Assembly (NCBI GenBank): GCA_001599755.1
Contig: BCHX01000004.1
Location: 3,100,001 to 3,164,000 of the forward strand
Origin: Gliomastix tumulicola
Taxonomy: Eukaryota > Ascomycota > Sordariomycetes > Hypocreales > Bionectriaceae
Direction: 5' to 3'
Length of the DNA: 64,000 nucleotides
Positions 11,193-23,315 of the stretch are shown here, piece by piece. A program made the translations under genes and the position numbers. The notes under the pieces are model-generated. The model saw nothing but the letters and a program-made list of their open reading frames with translations, had not been told where the DNA came from and made no database searches. Numbering within the stretch: the first letter of the stretch is position 1; every line of letters starts with the position of its first letter.

Positions 11193-11907
11193 TTATCTCT
11201 TCCTTGTGACCTTGGTGAAGCCATCCTCGTCGATTTCGGGAGCCGGCTTCTCACGAGGGGCGGGCGCATCGTTCATCTGCACATCAGCGCCACCGTCGTC
11301 GTCGTCGTCCTCTTCGTCATCGTCCCCTGAGTCGTCCGTCTCCCAGTCGGTATCCTGGTTCGCATCCTCAACCTTCTTGAACAGCGCATCCACCTTCTTT
11401 CCCTTGCGATTCGCGAAGCGCTCCCGCAGGGCGTTGAACTCGTCGAACTGGCCCTCGGCGCACTGTGTTCGCGCGCGCATGATCTGCTCCGCGGCCTCGA
11501 GCCCCGAATCGTCGTCCACGTTGACCTCGAACTCGTCCACCATGACCTGCAAGATAAAAGTCTCGACGTACTCCTGGTCGGGCTCCTCGACGGTCTTCTT
11601 CTTGCTCGCGGGGTCGGGCGGGGCGTCGGTGAATTCGGGGAAGAGGTCAACGATGGCGCCGGCGAACCAGTCTCGCTTGTCTGCCGAGTCGGGGCCGCCC
11701 CAGTTGTTCTGGACGGAGAGGGTGAGGGCGGGCCATAGGTGCAGGGCGTATGCGACGGATTGTTCGAAGTTGGACTGGCGAAGGGCTTCAACGTCTGACG
11801 TTAGCTCTTGTGCAGCTCACAGAAGCTGGTCAAGTCCGAGCCCGGGAAACTCTAATATCTCTGAACTCACCAGCTGGTGGCAGCTGTTCTTGTGCTGTCT
11901 CTGCCAT
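11193..11907 (-). CDS. tsr2: Pre-rRNA processing protein TSR2
   Basis: Exons complement(11193..11794, 11871..11907) encode 212 residues. The first exon has only 12 codons (MAETAQEQLPPA), joined by a GTGAGT...GTCAG intron to ADVEALRQSNFEQSVAYALHLW. The WPALTLSVQNNWGG segment and the later VMVDEFEVNVDDDSG block define the TSR2 domain (Pfam WGG repeat), about residues 20-125. The C-terminus is an Asp/Glu stretch followed by a short basic end. Tsr2 escorts ribosomal protein eS26 to pre-ribosomes and is needed for 20S to 18S rRNA maturation. Divergent from the esterase gene at 12368. Confidence 0.93.
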
Positions 11908-12367
11908 GATTTCTATCCTCCCCGCGGTGCTGAATGTGCTGCGATTCTGTCGATGGAGGGGTGGAGGGGCATTTTTCGAAGATCACATCTCAATTTTTTT
12001 CTTCTTTTTTTCCTGAATGCCGTTTCCAGCGCACGGACCATCCGCTCGAAACAGGGTCCTTCCGAAAGTGGCACCGGAAATGTGGGCTTATCGCGGGTCT
12101 GATTTGCGGCCTCGAAACATTGGGCAAATGAAGACTCCCTTGATATGACATCATTTGCGACCTGCAGACGGACCTTCAAGCATCATCAGGGTGATCGACA
12201 TCCCCCCGGATTAACGGGAGGTACGGCTCAAGTCTTGGGAGAAGCCGACTCTCATTTGCAACGCTCCTTACTGCTTTTCTCCGTTCTCAACACTCCTTCT
12301 CCTTGCTTTGTCTCAGTAAAAGCATGATACAGCCGTCCATGCTGCCCTTTCACATGCCACCGCAGCG
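11908..12367. promoter_or_regulatory. Divergent promoter, TSR2 and esterase
   Basis: 460 bases between divergent start codons. A T-rich tract lies at 11993-12012. No TATA box is evident. Confidence 0.45.
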
Positions 12368-15012
12368 ATGAGTATCAAGCTCAGTACCACGTCTGTCGGC
12401 TTCGCCGTGACCCCTACTGTTGTCAGCACCCTCTTCTCACATGTAAGTCGCCAATTGCGTCCCAATCCGGCCACTGCCTGGCCTCTAACACACTCATTAA
12501 GTACCTCAATCGACAACCCCTGAGACAGCGTCCGACGGCTCACCTGTCCTACGATGAGGGCCTGCATCTGATCCGGTCCTTCCTCCACTTCGCCTCGCAG
12601 CACACAGTAGAGGAGCTGCAGGCTTTCACGAGCCAGTGGGTGCCGCATCCGCAATGGGTCAAGGTCGACACCGTTTCCCTTGACCAGGCGCACCTGGACA
12701 AGGCGGCGCAGCTGCTGTATCAGCAGCTCGGCGAGGATGGCATCCAGCAGGTTGGCGGACGCGAGTGGTGGCGGTGGAGGAAGCCCAAGTCTCCCATGTC
12801 CGCTGAGTGGATTGAGATGAAGGCGGATGCCAGCGAGCGCAAGCGGAGCGGCGACAAGGGGAAGCGCGTCATGATGTATATCCATGGCGGCGCCTACTTC
12901 TTCGGCAGTGTTGACGAGCATCGCTATCAGATGCAGAGACATGCACGGAAGCTCAAGGCTAGGGTGTTTGCGCCCAAGTACCGGCTGGCTCCGCAGTTTC
13001 CCTTCCCTTGCGGTCTGCAGGACTGCGTTGCGGCATATCTGCATCTCCTCACCGTTCAGGATCCTAGCGAGATTGTCCTCGCCGGTGATTCTGCTGGAGG
13101 TGGTATGGTCTTGTCTGTCCTATGTGTTCTCCGAGACCAGAACATCCCCCTTCCTGCTGGGGCTATCCTCATCAGCCCTTGGGTTGACCTCACCCACTCT
13201 TTTCCCAGTGTTGGTGAGCCGGCGCCGATGGACTACATCCCCCATCACGGGTTCCATCACAAGCCCTCCAAGTCATGGCCGCCACCGAACGAGGATGACT
13301 TGGGAATGCTTCAAAGCGAGGCCCAGAAGCTGAAGAAGGGCAAAACTGGATCAAGCGGTACGGGCACGAGCAAGCTGGAGGAGAAACAGCAAGAGCCGGT
13401 CGCACCTGTGACCGGTGATACAGATACAAGCCACGCGAACCATGAGAGTATAAGTGGGGGAATTGTCACAGATACCGACAAATTCCTGTCTGTCACGATC
13501 GATGGTGAGCTGGTAAGGATCAAGGACCAGATCCAGATGTACGCGACCAACCAACTTCTCTCGCATCCGCTGGTCAGTCCAATCATGCAGCCTACGCTAG
13601 GTGGACTCCCACCTCTGTTGATCATGGTTGGTGGAGGTGAGATGCTGCGCGACGAGCAGATATACCTTGCTCACAAGTGCGCCAATCCCGCCAAATACGC
13701 CCCTCCCGATGAGAAGCTCGACGACAAAGGCAAGGCGATGATCGCCAAGTATCAGCCGACGGATGTTCAACTTCAGGTCTGGGAGGACCTGTGCCATGTC
13801 GCCCCCACGCTCAGCTTTACCCGGCCTGCCAAATACATGTACAGATCCATTGCGCAGTTCGGGGCGTGGGCGCTGGCACGAGCCCAGAAAACGGGCATTG
13901 AGATTCTCAACGACGACAACATTTCCGTCATATCAGACTCCGGTTCCACAACTGACACAGGTTCCGCCGCGTCCTCTGAAGATATCGAAAGAAAAAAGGA
14001 GAAGAGACGGCAGACGGAAGAAATACAGCATCAGAAGGAGATTTCTGGAGGCGTTGGCAAGGCCGGTGACCCCCTCCCGCCTTTCAAAGACCACATGATT
14101 CGCCAAAGAGTCACTCGCCATGGAGCTTCACACCCTCTCGCGCCGGAGTCTGAGCTTCCCGCCTGTACGCAGAAGCCCCATGGTATCGGCATCATCAAGG
14201 AGGGTCAAGTCAAGAAATGGCTGGCTGCCAAGGCACAGTGGGACAGTCGTTTTGCAACGACCAAAGCCAGGGTTCATAAGAAGATCATTCAGGACATAGC
14301 TCACGGTTACCACGAGTTTCCAGGCGAAAGGCCACCGCCCACTGCCCTTGCCGGACGCAGACGTCTTGGCGAAACCTTCGAAGAGAAGAGACGAGTGAAG
14401 AGCATAGGTCTGGCCCTCTGGTCGCTCTGGGGATCGAAGCATGACGAGGCCACGGTTGGGCGCGAGCTCAAGGCCAATGAAGCGCAGACCGCATCTGAGA
14501 ACAGTGCTTCAAACCCTGCGGCGGACCATGGGGACAGGAAAACGTCTGACGCTGCGTCCCGGGCAGCACCGCCGTCTTCTCATGACAACCGCAGTCCTTC
14601 TCGTCACCGGGTCGTTACAGATGAGAACCAGACAGATGAGAACACCCCAATTGCCGAGCTCTTGGCCAAGCGGCAGGAAACCGAAGCGTCGTCTGACTTG
14701 CTCAACATCCCAGCCACTGGTGCCACTGGGAAGCGACCCTTTGTCGAGGGTATTGCGATGCCTTTCACCTTGAAGAAGGAAGCAGAGACGGCAAGCATGC
14801 TGACCTTGAACTCGACGACCAGCCCAGCGCCGGTTACTCGACCGCAGAGTCCACAACAAGCTTCCTCAGCCAATGGGCTGAACGGGGCCGTGCCTGATCC
14901 CCAGCGTGAGGCTGCATCATCCACCACAAACGGGCTGCAGCCACACGATGAAAAGATCATCACCAATGGCCATTCAAGCCACAACGGTACTCCAACACCA
15001 ATTTCCACATAA
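12368..15012 (+). CDS. Hormone-sensitive-lipase-type alpha/beta hydrolase with long disordered tail
   Basis: Exons 12368..12442 and 12502..15012 give 861 residues. The esterase core covers about residues 60-500. It has the oxyanion-hole motif YIHGGAYFFGS near 153, the nucleophile elbow GDSAGGG with Ser near 222, and a late His in WEDLCHVAPTL near 455, so a Ser-Asp-His triad is plausible. Between the elbow and the last His there is an inserted polar segment (SSGTGTSKLEEKQQEP) that looks disordered. Residues beyond about 500 are low-complexity and charged or Ser/Thr-rich, with no domain seen. The family cleaves short- to medium-chain acyl esters; the substrate here is unknown. No signal peptide, so probably cytosolic or membrane-associated. 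Convergent with mL41. Confidence 0.9.
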
Positions 15013-15283
15013 TCTGTCACTTTGTCACTGCACCGCAACTAGATACCACTGTCGCTCCCTTGTTCCCTCTTTTTTTTTTTTTTTGGATAACACGCCTGTT
15101 CGTTTTTGGATACACAAAAGACCAAGCGTCTAGATTGTTCGAGTAATACAGATATGTTAGATACAATATAAGTACAGTCGTCATTATGGGCTCGTCGACA
15201 AAGTTCGTCCGTCGCTGAAAGATGGAAAGTGACCGGATCGAGTCGCCGAGATTGATACAAAAGAAAGCCGTCGTCAAGGCTCC

Positions 15284-15688
15284 TCAATCGATGCCATTGT
15301 ATCTCTTCCACTGTTCGACATAGAAGTACGGATCCATGGGACCCTTGGCGAGCCCCTTGTAGTCTCCCGGCTGGACCTTGATCTGTTGGCTCACGAAGGG
15401 CGTGAGCTTCACTACGAGTTAGCATGCCGAACGATCCAAAAAGCAGTTGCGGTTTTCAGAGCTCCCGCTAGTTCAAGGGGGTCCGGACGCCCATACCTGG
15501 AAGTTCTTCAGGTTCTCCGGCACGGCGTACGTGCGCACTCTGTCCCACTCGATCACGTAGCCTCCGTGTTTCGTGTGTCGCCCCATGGCGCCTGTCCTGT
15601 TTCCCTTGTAGAAGCCCTTGCCGACGTCCTTGGTCGTGAGCTTCAGGTGACGGTAGCGACCGACGCTGAGGGCTTGTGTAGGTCTCAT
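15284..15688 (-). CDS. MRPL27: Mitochondrial large-subunit ribosomal protein mL41 (MRPL27)
   Basis: Exons complement(15284..15406, 15497..15688) encode 104 residues. Exon 1 has LKLTTKDVGKGFYKGNRTGAMGRH and GGYVIEWDRVRTYAVPENLKNFQ, which match the mL41/YmL27 pattern. Exon 2 begins LTPFVSQQIKVQPGDYKG and ends YFYVEQWKRYNGID. The 3' splice site used is the AG at GTGAAG, not the nearer CGTAG, because only that one keeps the frame and gives the conserved NFQ-LTPFV junction. It acts in the mitochondrial 54S subunit. The first exon carries a short basic N-terminus that can serve as targeting sequence. Confidence 0.92.
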
Positions 15689-16322
15689 GGCTGCGGCTGG
15701 TGGATGTGGACTGTTCCTGAGGGCGGATCGGACGGGCGATTCCCCTGTGTCGGGGCCCAAAAACTCGAGTAGGGTCGCTTCAATCGGCGCTGGTGTTGTT
15801 GTCTGCGGTCTCAAATTCGCGTCGCGGGTGGTTCGAGGCGTATGTTCAAATGGTCATGGCAGACATCGAAATCTTTGGAGATGGTCTAGTATACTCAAAA
15901 TGGCAAGAATTGAAGGTCGGGAAAACCTCGGTGATGGTCCAATGTGGCTGCCAAGCCCCCCCACTGGTGCCTTACATGAGATACCCTGGATACCCTCCAT
16001 GACACAATTCCATCCTATCGTCTAATAGTACGTGTTGCATGCCTCTTTTGCTTTCTGCAGCGTAGACTGGGTAGAGAACTCTTCTTGTTTATGACCTTGA
16101 TCGAATTTCTTGCTTCAATGGCGTTCAGGGACCATTGCGAATCACGGTAGATACCCAACGCCAAGCTGTTGTTAGAGCTCTCTCTTTTTGGAGGGGCTCG
16201 TCATAGCTCCAACGTCCGACGCACGGCGACCTTCGCAGCGGCCGCGTAGCCAAACACTCCGCGCTGCGCTGCAGAGTTCCCCTGATGAAAGTCGACACCT
16301 GAACCAGAAGCCAGTTCCGACA
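15689..16322. promoter_or_regulatory. Divergent promoter, mL41 and TRAPPC11
   Basis: 634 bases between divergent start codons. Open frames here lack family resemblance, and the one running into TRAPPC11 has no ATG before 16323. Confidence 0.45.
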
Positions 16323-19300
16323 ATGGACGCCTTCCCCTCGGCCAGCCTGGACCACAACGTCCCGTTCCTCCTGGTGACCGGCTTCGGCTCTCCCCCGCCA
16401 GAGCTCCCTTTCAACGCCGAGTGGCAGGAGAATGACGGCATCCTCTTCCGCTCGGAGCAGCCGCCGCTGGATACACGGGAGGCGAAGCTACTGCGGTCGT
16501 ATCTTGGTGAGGTTGACGAGGAGGGAAGCTCGTGGGCGGGTATCGACAGGGACGACCTCTACAAGTTTCGGATAAAAACTGCTGGCAGGGTATGAAGACT
16601 CTCTTCCCGGCGGTGGCTATGGTCTCGGTACCTGCTGGCTTTGTGTGTAGTGGCGGGCTATAACATTGAAATTTGTTCCTGATTCTTGTGTGTACAGACC
16701 TTTCTTCTACCACCTCGTCGAGCGCGCTTGCCCGAAGAGGACGGGCCGCCAGACTCGCCCGTCATCCTCCATTCGCCGTTCTCGCCCCTTAGCCCGTCGT
16801 CATCAGTATACCCCGACGGTCTTATCGATGCGGAATGGATCAGGAAACACCAGGAGCAGATACCTAGCGTGGTGCTGTGTCTCTACACGATCTCGACCGA
16901 CCCGACGACCACGACGCTGCAGGATAACAGGCTGAAGACTGACATCTCGAGTCTCAAGAATGGCCTGCTGCAGTCCGGCTACAAGACAAAACTTGCCGTA
17001 GCACTGCTGAGCGACGACGATAGTACACCAGCTACTCTGGCTACTGGTCTCCAGGAGCGACTCGACAACATACGCAGGGGTACCGGCCTCGACTCGAAGT
17101 CGCTCTTCTACATCCCTCCTCAAGAATCGCCCGCTGAGCTGAGGAACGCGGCCGACAGCATACTATCGGTTCTTTTCGGGTCGGCTATCGAATACTACCG
17201 AGATCTGGGAAGACATGTTAGGAAGAAGCGCTCCCGGGGCATTGCGCCGCAGCCGACCGTACCTCCTACGACGGGCACGTCGAGAACGCTGTCTCTACCA
17301 GACTGGCATTTCCGCTACGACTTCAAGGCGGGCATCCTGGCGGAGTTTCGTCAGGACTACGATACGTCCTTCCGGGTCTTTGACGTGGCGTACGAGATCC
17401 TACTCGGGCAAGACGTGCTCGACGTGATACCGAGTTGGAGTCCGCGATGGAACGAGGCGCGCCTCCTCGCCGACGTGATCGCGATTCGCTGCATTCGTCT
17501 TCTATTTTGGATGGGCCAGACTAGCTTAGCGGTCAGACGATGGCAGACGCATCGGGATCGAGTCGCAGACTTCGTGGACCGGCGAGGAAGAGGGACACAG
17601 AACTACGGGTGGCAGGCTTGGGAGGCTCGCTGGGCAATGGTCATGGCGGAGACGATGGAGAAGTGCCAGCTGCAGGGCCTGGGACCCTCTGACACAGCCC
17701 TGTTTCTGCCGCCGGAGAAGGCCATTATGGGGGAGCGCCTGCGGCCGTGGGAGCTTCTCCACCACCGAGGATACTGGTACCGGATAGCGGCGCGGCATCT
17801 CAGCGCTCGGCGGAAGCTGGCGCATAGCATGCCCGACGAGGATAGGATGCCGCCGGACGCGTCTCCTGCGTCGAGGGTGGCGAGCAAGGCGTACAGCTAC
17901 GACACGTACCTGTGCCCTGAACCGCATGAAGAATACCCCACGTTTGGGAAGGGAGTGGACCATGCGCAGATGATCATTGATTGCCTGATCATGGCGCGTA
18001 CCCAGTTCCAGTCTCGGAAGCAACTTCGGATAGCGGCCGAGTTGTCTCTCGAGTGTGCCAAGGAGATGGCAGGCCAAGGCTCGTGGCAGGAGGTCCTCTC
18101 TGTTCTCCGGCCGCTCTGGGAAGACTCGTCATTTCGATCAGAGGGCTGGCTGGATATCTCCGAGGATCTCTGCTGGCTCATGCGGCGCGCCGCGGTTGAA
18201 GAGGGCCGAGGCGATCTCGTGGTTTCCATTGATTGGGAACTCATGAATCGGAGTAAGTTGAACAGCCTATTGATTAATGCTCCCTCATCCGCGAGATCTT
18301 GAAACTAATTATCCGAGATAGAGTTCACTCGCCGACCTCAATGGGAGTATGACCTATCCAAGTCACTGGACAAGGTCGAGAGCCGCACCCGACCGTCCGT
18401 TACCTTCTCGGATGACGAACTGGGGTCTTTCATAACACCGTCCTTCGTCTTTCGTAGCAAGGAGAGCCGCGCTGGCGATTTGTGCAAGGCGCAGCTCTCC
18501 CTCCGTTCCGATGCGTTCCCCGGATCTGCACCGGTGACGCTGAGCTCTGCAAAGATTGAATTCGAAGGGGCCCTGAAACCTATCACACTCACTCACTTAT
18601 CGTCGACCTCAAACGGGGCCGGCGACCTGCTATTATCGGCTCTAACCCTACAAGAGGACTTCCAGGATTCTGAAGACGATCTCCCGACTATGCTGCGCGG
18701 GGACACAGATCTAACACTGAAGCCCGACCAGACGAAAGTCGTGGAGTTGACGATTCCGCTGAGGGAGGCAGGGGAAGTGTCGGCATTCTCGCTTACACTG
18801 TCATATAAAACTGAGGCATTTGACTTGGAGTACGTCATGATCTTGGGCAGCAGAAGCCAATCTAGGGGATGGTACATCCAGGGATCAGCGAAACCAAGAC
18901 AGCCTCGGGCTGATGCCCATGCGCTGTTGGTTAATCCGCGCCCACCGAAGCTGGAGATTAGCCTGCAGGGCACGCGCACCCAGTACTACACGCACGAGAG
19001 CATCGAGCTCAAATTCCAGCTGGTCAATGCAGAGAGTGAGACGGCCAGCATCAAGCTCGACACGCACCTGTTCGGCAAAGTTGTGCCACCATTTAGCATC
19101 AAGGGAGGCGACGGGGAGCAGACTGCTGATGCGGCCGAAGAGGAGTCGAGCATACTTGGTCTTTCACTGGGAGACCTGACTAGCTCGTCTGTCATGGATC
19201 TGACATTGGATATTGAACCAACGACGGCGCCGATGAGCTACGACCTGCACATCAGAGCGACGTACCACCTAGAATCCGACCCGGCCACCCCGATCATCCA

Positions 19301-20207
19301 GATGCTACCCGTGCAAATGGCGGTCGTAAGCGCATTCGAGGCAAACTACGATCTTGTTCCGCGGCTTCACTGCGATCCTTGGCCGAGCTTGTTTGATAGC
19401 GACAACATCTTGAGCACCGAGGGATCGGAGCAGGAGGGTGGCGTCGCGCAAGGACTGGCACAGAGTTGGTGTCTGGTCTGCCACTACGCGTCCTTTGCAA
19501 CTGAGGAGCTGAAGGTGATGGGCGTAGGGATGGAGGTCATATCCGGAACGAGCAGCGCGCGATACACGGTCGTCAATCAGCCAGAGGTCCCCGAGGACGG
19601 CACGGTGGTGACGCCCAAGTCGATGCACGAGGCTCGGTTCGACCTCGTTGCACAGAAATGGAGTCTCGACGATCGGAATCCGGTCTCATTGGACCTAGCC
19701 TTTGTCATACGCTGGAGACGCCAGGGCGCGCCGGATGACGCGCCCGTGAACACGACGACCATGGTGGCCGGGCACTACCTTGTCCTTGGGTCCGAGCCCC
19801 GGGTCCTGGCGTCCATCTTCGAGACGCCCGAGAGCAAGGACACGGGGCTGATGCATCTGGACATCACGGTGGAGAACCCATCCAACCACTTCCTCACGTT
19901 CGGTCTGTCTATGGACTCGAGCGACGAGTTCGCCTTCTCGGGCGCGAAGCAGGCGACGGTGCACCTGCTGCCCATGTCCCGACGCACCTCGACGTACAGA
20001 CTGCTGCCCCTCGTGAGCGGGCGGTTCGTGCGGCCGGGACTCACGGTCCGGGACAAGTACTTCCAGAAGACACTGCGCATCATCCCGACCGAGGGCATGA
20101 AGATCGACAAGGACGGCCTCCTGATCTGGGTCCCGGGGGGTTCCGGTGAGGCTCAAGACGCGGACGAGGACGAGAACGACGAGGACGAGACCGAGGAGGA
20201 GGAATGA
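16323..20207 (+). CDS. TRAPPC11: TRAPP complex subunit 11 (foie gras / gryzun family)
   Basis: Exons 16323..16589, 16698..18252 and 18322..20207 give 1235 residues, in keeping with the family. The N-terminus (FLLVTGFGSPP, then SVVLCLYTISTDP) fits TRAPPC11. The foie gras domain is marked by DWHFRYDFKAGILAEFRQDY, FDVAYEILL and GWQAWEARWAMVMAETMEKC around residues 290-440. An alpha-solenoid region follows (AQMIIDCLIMARTQF...RIAAELSLECAKEM). Exon 3 holds the beta-sandwich, gryzun-type part with repeated strand patterns, ending in an acidic EDENDEDETEEEE tail. TRAPPC11 belongs to TRAPPIII, a Rab1/Ypt1 exchange factor in secretion and autophagy. It is present in filamentous fungi and animals but missing from budding yeast. 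The start is the first ATG of the frame. Confidence 0.93.
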
Positions 20208-21248
20208 GAGACGTGTCGTGCGCACGGCAACCCCTGTACATAGCGCGTGGCCACAATGTAACGGTCACCATACATACCAGTAGAGCAGCATGCGAAATCT
20301 AACAAAAAAGGCCATGTCGCAATTCTCGCATTCGGCTCAGTCATGGTGATCTCGCACATCCACCGTCTCCTAAATCCCCGGAAGGATTCAAAGCCATGAT
20401 TTGCCGGGCTCGGTACTCCTTTTTCTTGTCTTTCCTTTTTTCTTTCTGCTGACTCACGCCGTGTAGTGGCGCGCGATCTGAATCCCGAAGGCCGACCGCG
20501 TCTTGGGCGGGATGCATGCACGTGGTTTTATTTTATTAGTCCCGTAAAAAAAAAAAAAAGTGAGTCAAAGAGCGTTCGGACGTCGGCAAACGAACCAAGT
20601 CCGCAGGGTCTCAACTAAGAACGAGTCCAGACCCCAGTCCATTGCAAACGGGACTATCTTCCGCCCTGTTGGTCCCAAATACGGTAAGAAGATTGAAGCG
20701 ACCCCCCTGTAGCAAATAATTGAGCCGCCCCCAAACGACGTTATCCCCTGCTTGTATTAGTGACGTGCACGACTCTCTACTCGGACATTGTTCCTCTCGC
20801 AATTTCTCATACACACACACACGACAAAGGGGAGAGCGGGCCCCATGTCTCTCTCTCTCGCGAGTTTTGGATCCTACGCCGCCTGATAAATCACACTTTT
20901 CGCGCTCGGCCTTCGTGCTCTTCCTCTCGCCTCTATCCTCCTGTTTCGCCTCGCTGTATATGAAAGGACCCGGAATTTATCTGGATATTCCTAACTCCAG
21001 GGTCACCTTTGGGAAAAGGCCGAGAGGGTTCGGAGTAATACAGACATACATATATCGCCACCCACTGTCTGCCTTTCGAACCTTGGGGCTGAAGAGTGGA
21101 TGCAAGCAACCAAAGCAACTTTCGCCTTCTAGTTCGCCTTTCCAGTCTTAAAACCCAAGCGGTGGAAAGGAAGAAAAAAAAAAAAAACCTTTGGCTCCTG
21201 AGCAACTCGGCCGAGAGACACGGACAAACACCCACACTCTGACACGCA
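20208..21248. promoter_or_regulatory. TRAPPC11 3' flank and MFS transporter promoter
   Basis: About 1 kb. The half nearest the transporter is pyrimidine-rich with A-runs close to the ATG (21174-21186), typical of a strong fungal promoter and leader. No gene is seen. Confidence 0.4.
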
Positions 21249-23158
21249 ATGTCGGGATCAACAACAGAAGAACTGAAGAGCGAGAGGGCCTCTGCCGACA
21301 AGATGAACCTCGACGAGAAGAACTCGCTCGACCGCGCGGCGAGCCCTGCGCCCGCCGAGGATGATGCCAACACGCCCGTCTACCCGGGCGGCTGGAAGCT
21401 GACCCTCATCGTCTCGTCGCTGTGTCTGGCCGTGTTCCTCGTCGCGCTCGACCAGACCATCATTGCGCCCGCGCTGGGTGCCATCACGGCTGAGTACAAG
21501 AGTGTCAAGGATATTGTGAGTTTTCACCTATGGTGGTGAATGAGATGAGAATGGGGTGGCAGCATGTGCTAATCGGACGAAAAAAAAAAGGGTTGGTATG
21601 GCTCTGCCTACCTTCTGACGACCACTGCCCTGCAACCCATGTATGGTACAATCTACAAGCTCTTCAACGTCAAGCTGGCATACCTCGCCGCTGTCTTCAT
21701 CTTCGAGGTCGGTAGCTTGATCTCTGCTGTCGCGCAGAACTCGACCACCTTCATCGTCGGCCGTGCCGTGGCTGGTATCGGCACAGCTGGTCTCTTCTCC
21801 GGTTCCATCGTCATCATCTCCTTGTCCAGTGAGTCTCTCTCTCTCTCTCTCCCCAGCACAGTACTGAAATGCGCAGTCTGCTGACCCGTGATGTGACAGT
21901 GCCCCTGAACCGTCGCCCCATGGCCTTCGGCCTCATCGGCGGCATGTGGGGGATCGCTTCCGTCGCCGGTCCGCTGCTTGGCGGCGTCTTCACCGAGAAG
22001 ATCACTTGGCGCTGGTGCTTCTACATCAACCTGCCCATCGGCGGCCTCGCCATGGTCATCGTCTTCTTCTTCGTCAACGTCAACCGCAACTCGGCCAACA
22101 CGGTCAGCCAGACCTTCCTCGAGCGCATCCTCCAGCTCGACATCTACGGCACCGTCATCTTCATCCCCGCCATCGTCTGCCTCCTCCTCGCCCTGCAGTG
22201 GGGCGGCGCCGAGTACCCGTGGAACGACGCCAAGATCATCGGCCTGTTCTGCGGCTTCGGCGCCATGATCCTCATCTTCATCGGCATCCAGTTCTGGCAG
22301 CAGGACAAGGGTACCCTGCCCCCTCGGCTGTTCAAGGACCGCAACGTTCTCTTTGCCATGCTTTTCGCCATGTTCTTCGGTGCTGGCTTCTTCCCCCTCA
22401 TCTTCTACCTCTGTGAGTAGCAACCGTGTTCTGAGCAGACCGCCGATACGTATTCTCTCTTTGCTAACACCTAATCCGCAGCTCTCTACTTCCAGGCGAT
22501 CCAGGGCGTGAGTGCCGTCCAGGCCGGCATCAAGATCCTGCCCCTTCTCCTGTCCACCGTCCTCATCTCCATCGTGTCGGGCGGCCTCATCACGGCTATC
22601 GGCTACTACAGCTTCGTCGTCATCCCGTGCATGGTCCTCTACACCGTCGGCTCCGGCATGATCACGACGTTTGACGTCGACACGCCCATGAGGGAGTGGT
22701 TCGGCTACCAGGTCCTCACCGGCCTGGGCATCGGCTGCGGCTTCCAGATCGGTGTTCTCGTCGTGCAGACCGTCCTCCCCCAGGACTGGGTCCCCGTCGG
22801 CACGGCCTGCGTCCAGTTCTTCCAGGCCTTCGGCGGCGCCATCTTCATCGCCGTGGCCCAGACGCTCTTCCAGAACGGCATGATCGACCAGCTCAAGTCG
22901 GACAACCTCGGTATCGACCCCAACATCTTCATCAACAGCGGTGCCTCCGAGATAAAAGACGTTCTCGCAAGCCTTGGCCGCCTAGACGCGCTGGACGCGG
23001 TCCTCGACGCGTACATGACCGGTCTGCGGAACACGTACTACATCTCTGTGGCCTGCGCAGCCTGCGCTTTCCTCTGCACGCTCGGTATGGAGTTCAAGTC
23101 GGTCAAGCATGGCCCTGACGGCAAGAAGAAGGAGGCTGCGGTCCCCGTGATGGCGTAA
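21249..23158 (+). CDS. MFS transporter, DHA2/DHA14 drug:H+ antiporter family (14 TMS)
   Basis: Exons 21249..21515, 21591..21828, 21900..22412 and 22482..23158 give 564 residues. A cytosolic acidic N-terminus precedes TM1 ([25 protein letters not shown], with the family D1 motif LDxTI). [18 protein letters not shown], the antiporter motif C in [15 protein letters not shown], and [25 protein letters not shown] are hallmarks of the 14-TMS exporters such as TOXA/AflT-like pumps. Later helices include a final [20 protein letters not shown]. The role is plasma-membrane export of toxic compounds; the substrate is not predictable. No biosynthetic backbone enzyme lies nearby, so it does not mark a cluster here. 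It converges on the OB-fold-like gene, 157 nt away. Confidence 0.95.
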
Positions 23159-23315
23159 ATGTGCTGGGTTTTGCGACGGGGTTTTGGGTATAGACGGATA
23201 TGATATGGGTTGTCCAATAGGACGGGATGGTCATGGTACTTGACCTGTGTAATTTCATAATGATAGAGGAAGGACCCCTGGGGGAAAAAAAAGGAAACTC
23301 TCCATCCCAAGAATT

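Noticed and set aside
10915..12102. 395-codon plus-strand frame over TSR2
   Set aside because: Antisense to TSR2 and its promoter; low-complexity Ser runs mirror the TSR2 acidic tract.
15407..15415. Nearer 3' splice site CGTAG for mL41
   Set aside because: It would create an immediate TGA; the AG a few bases later keeps the frame and the conserved LTPFV start.
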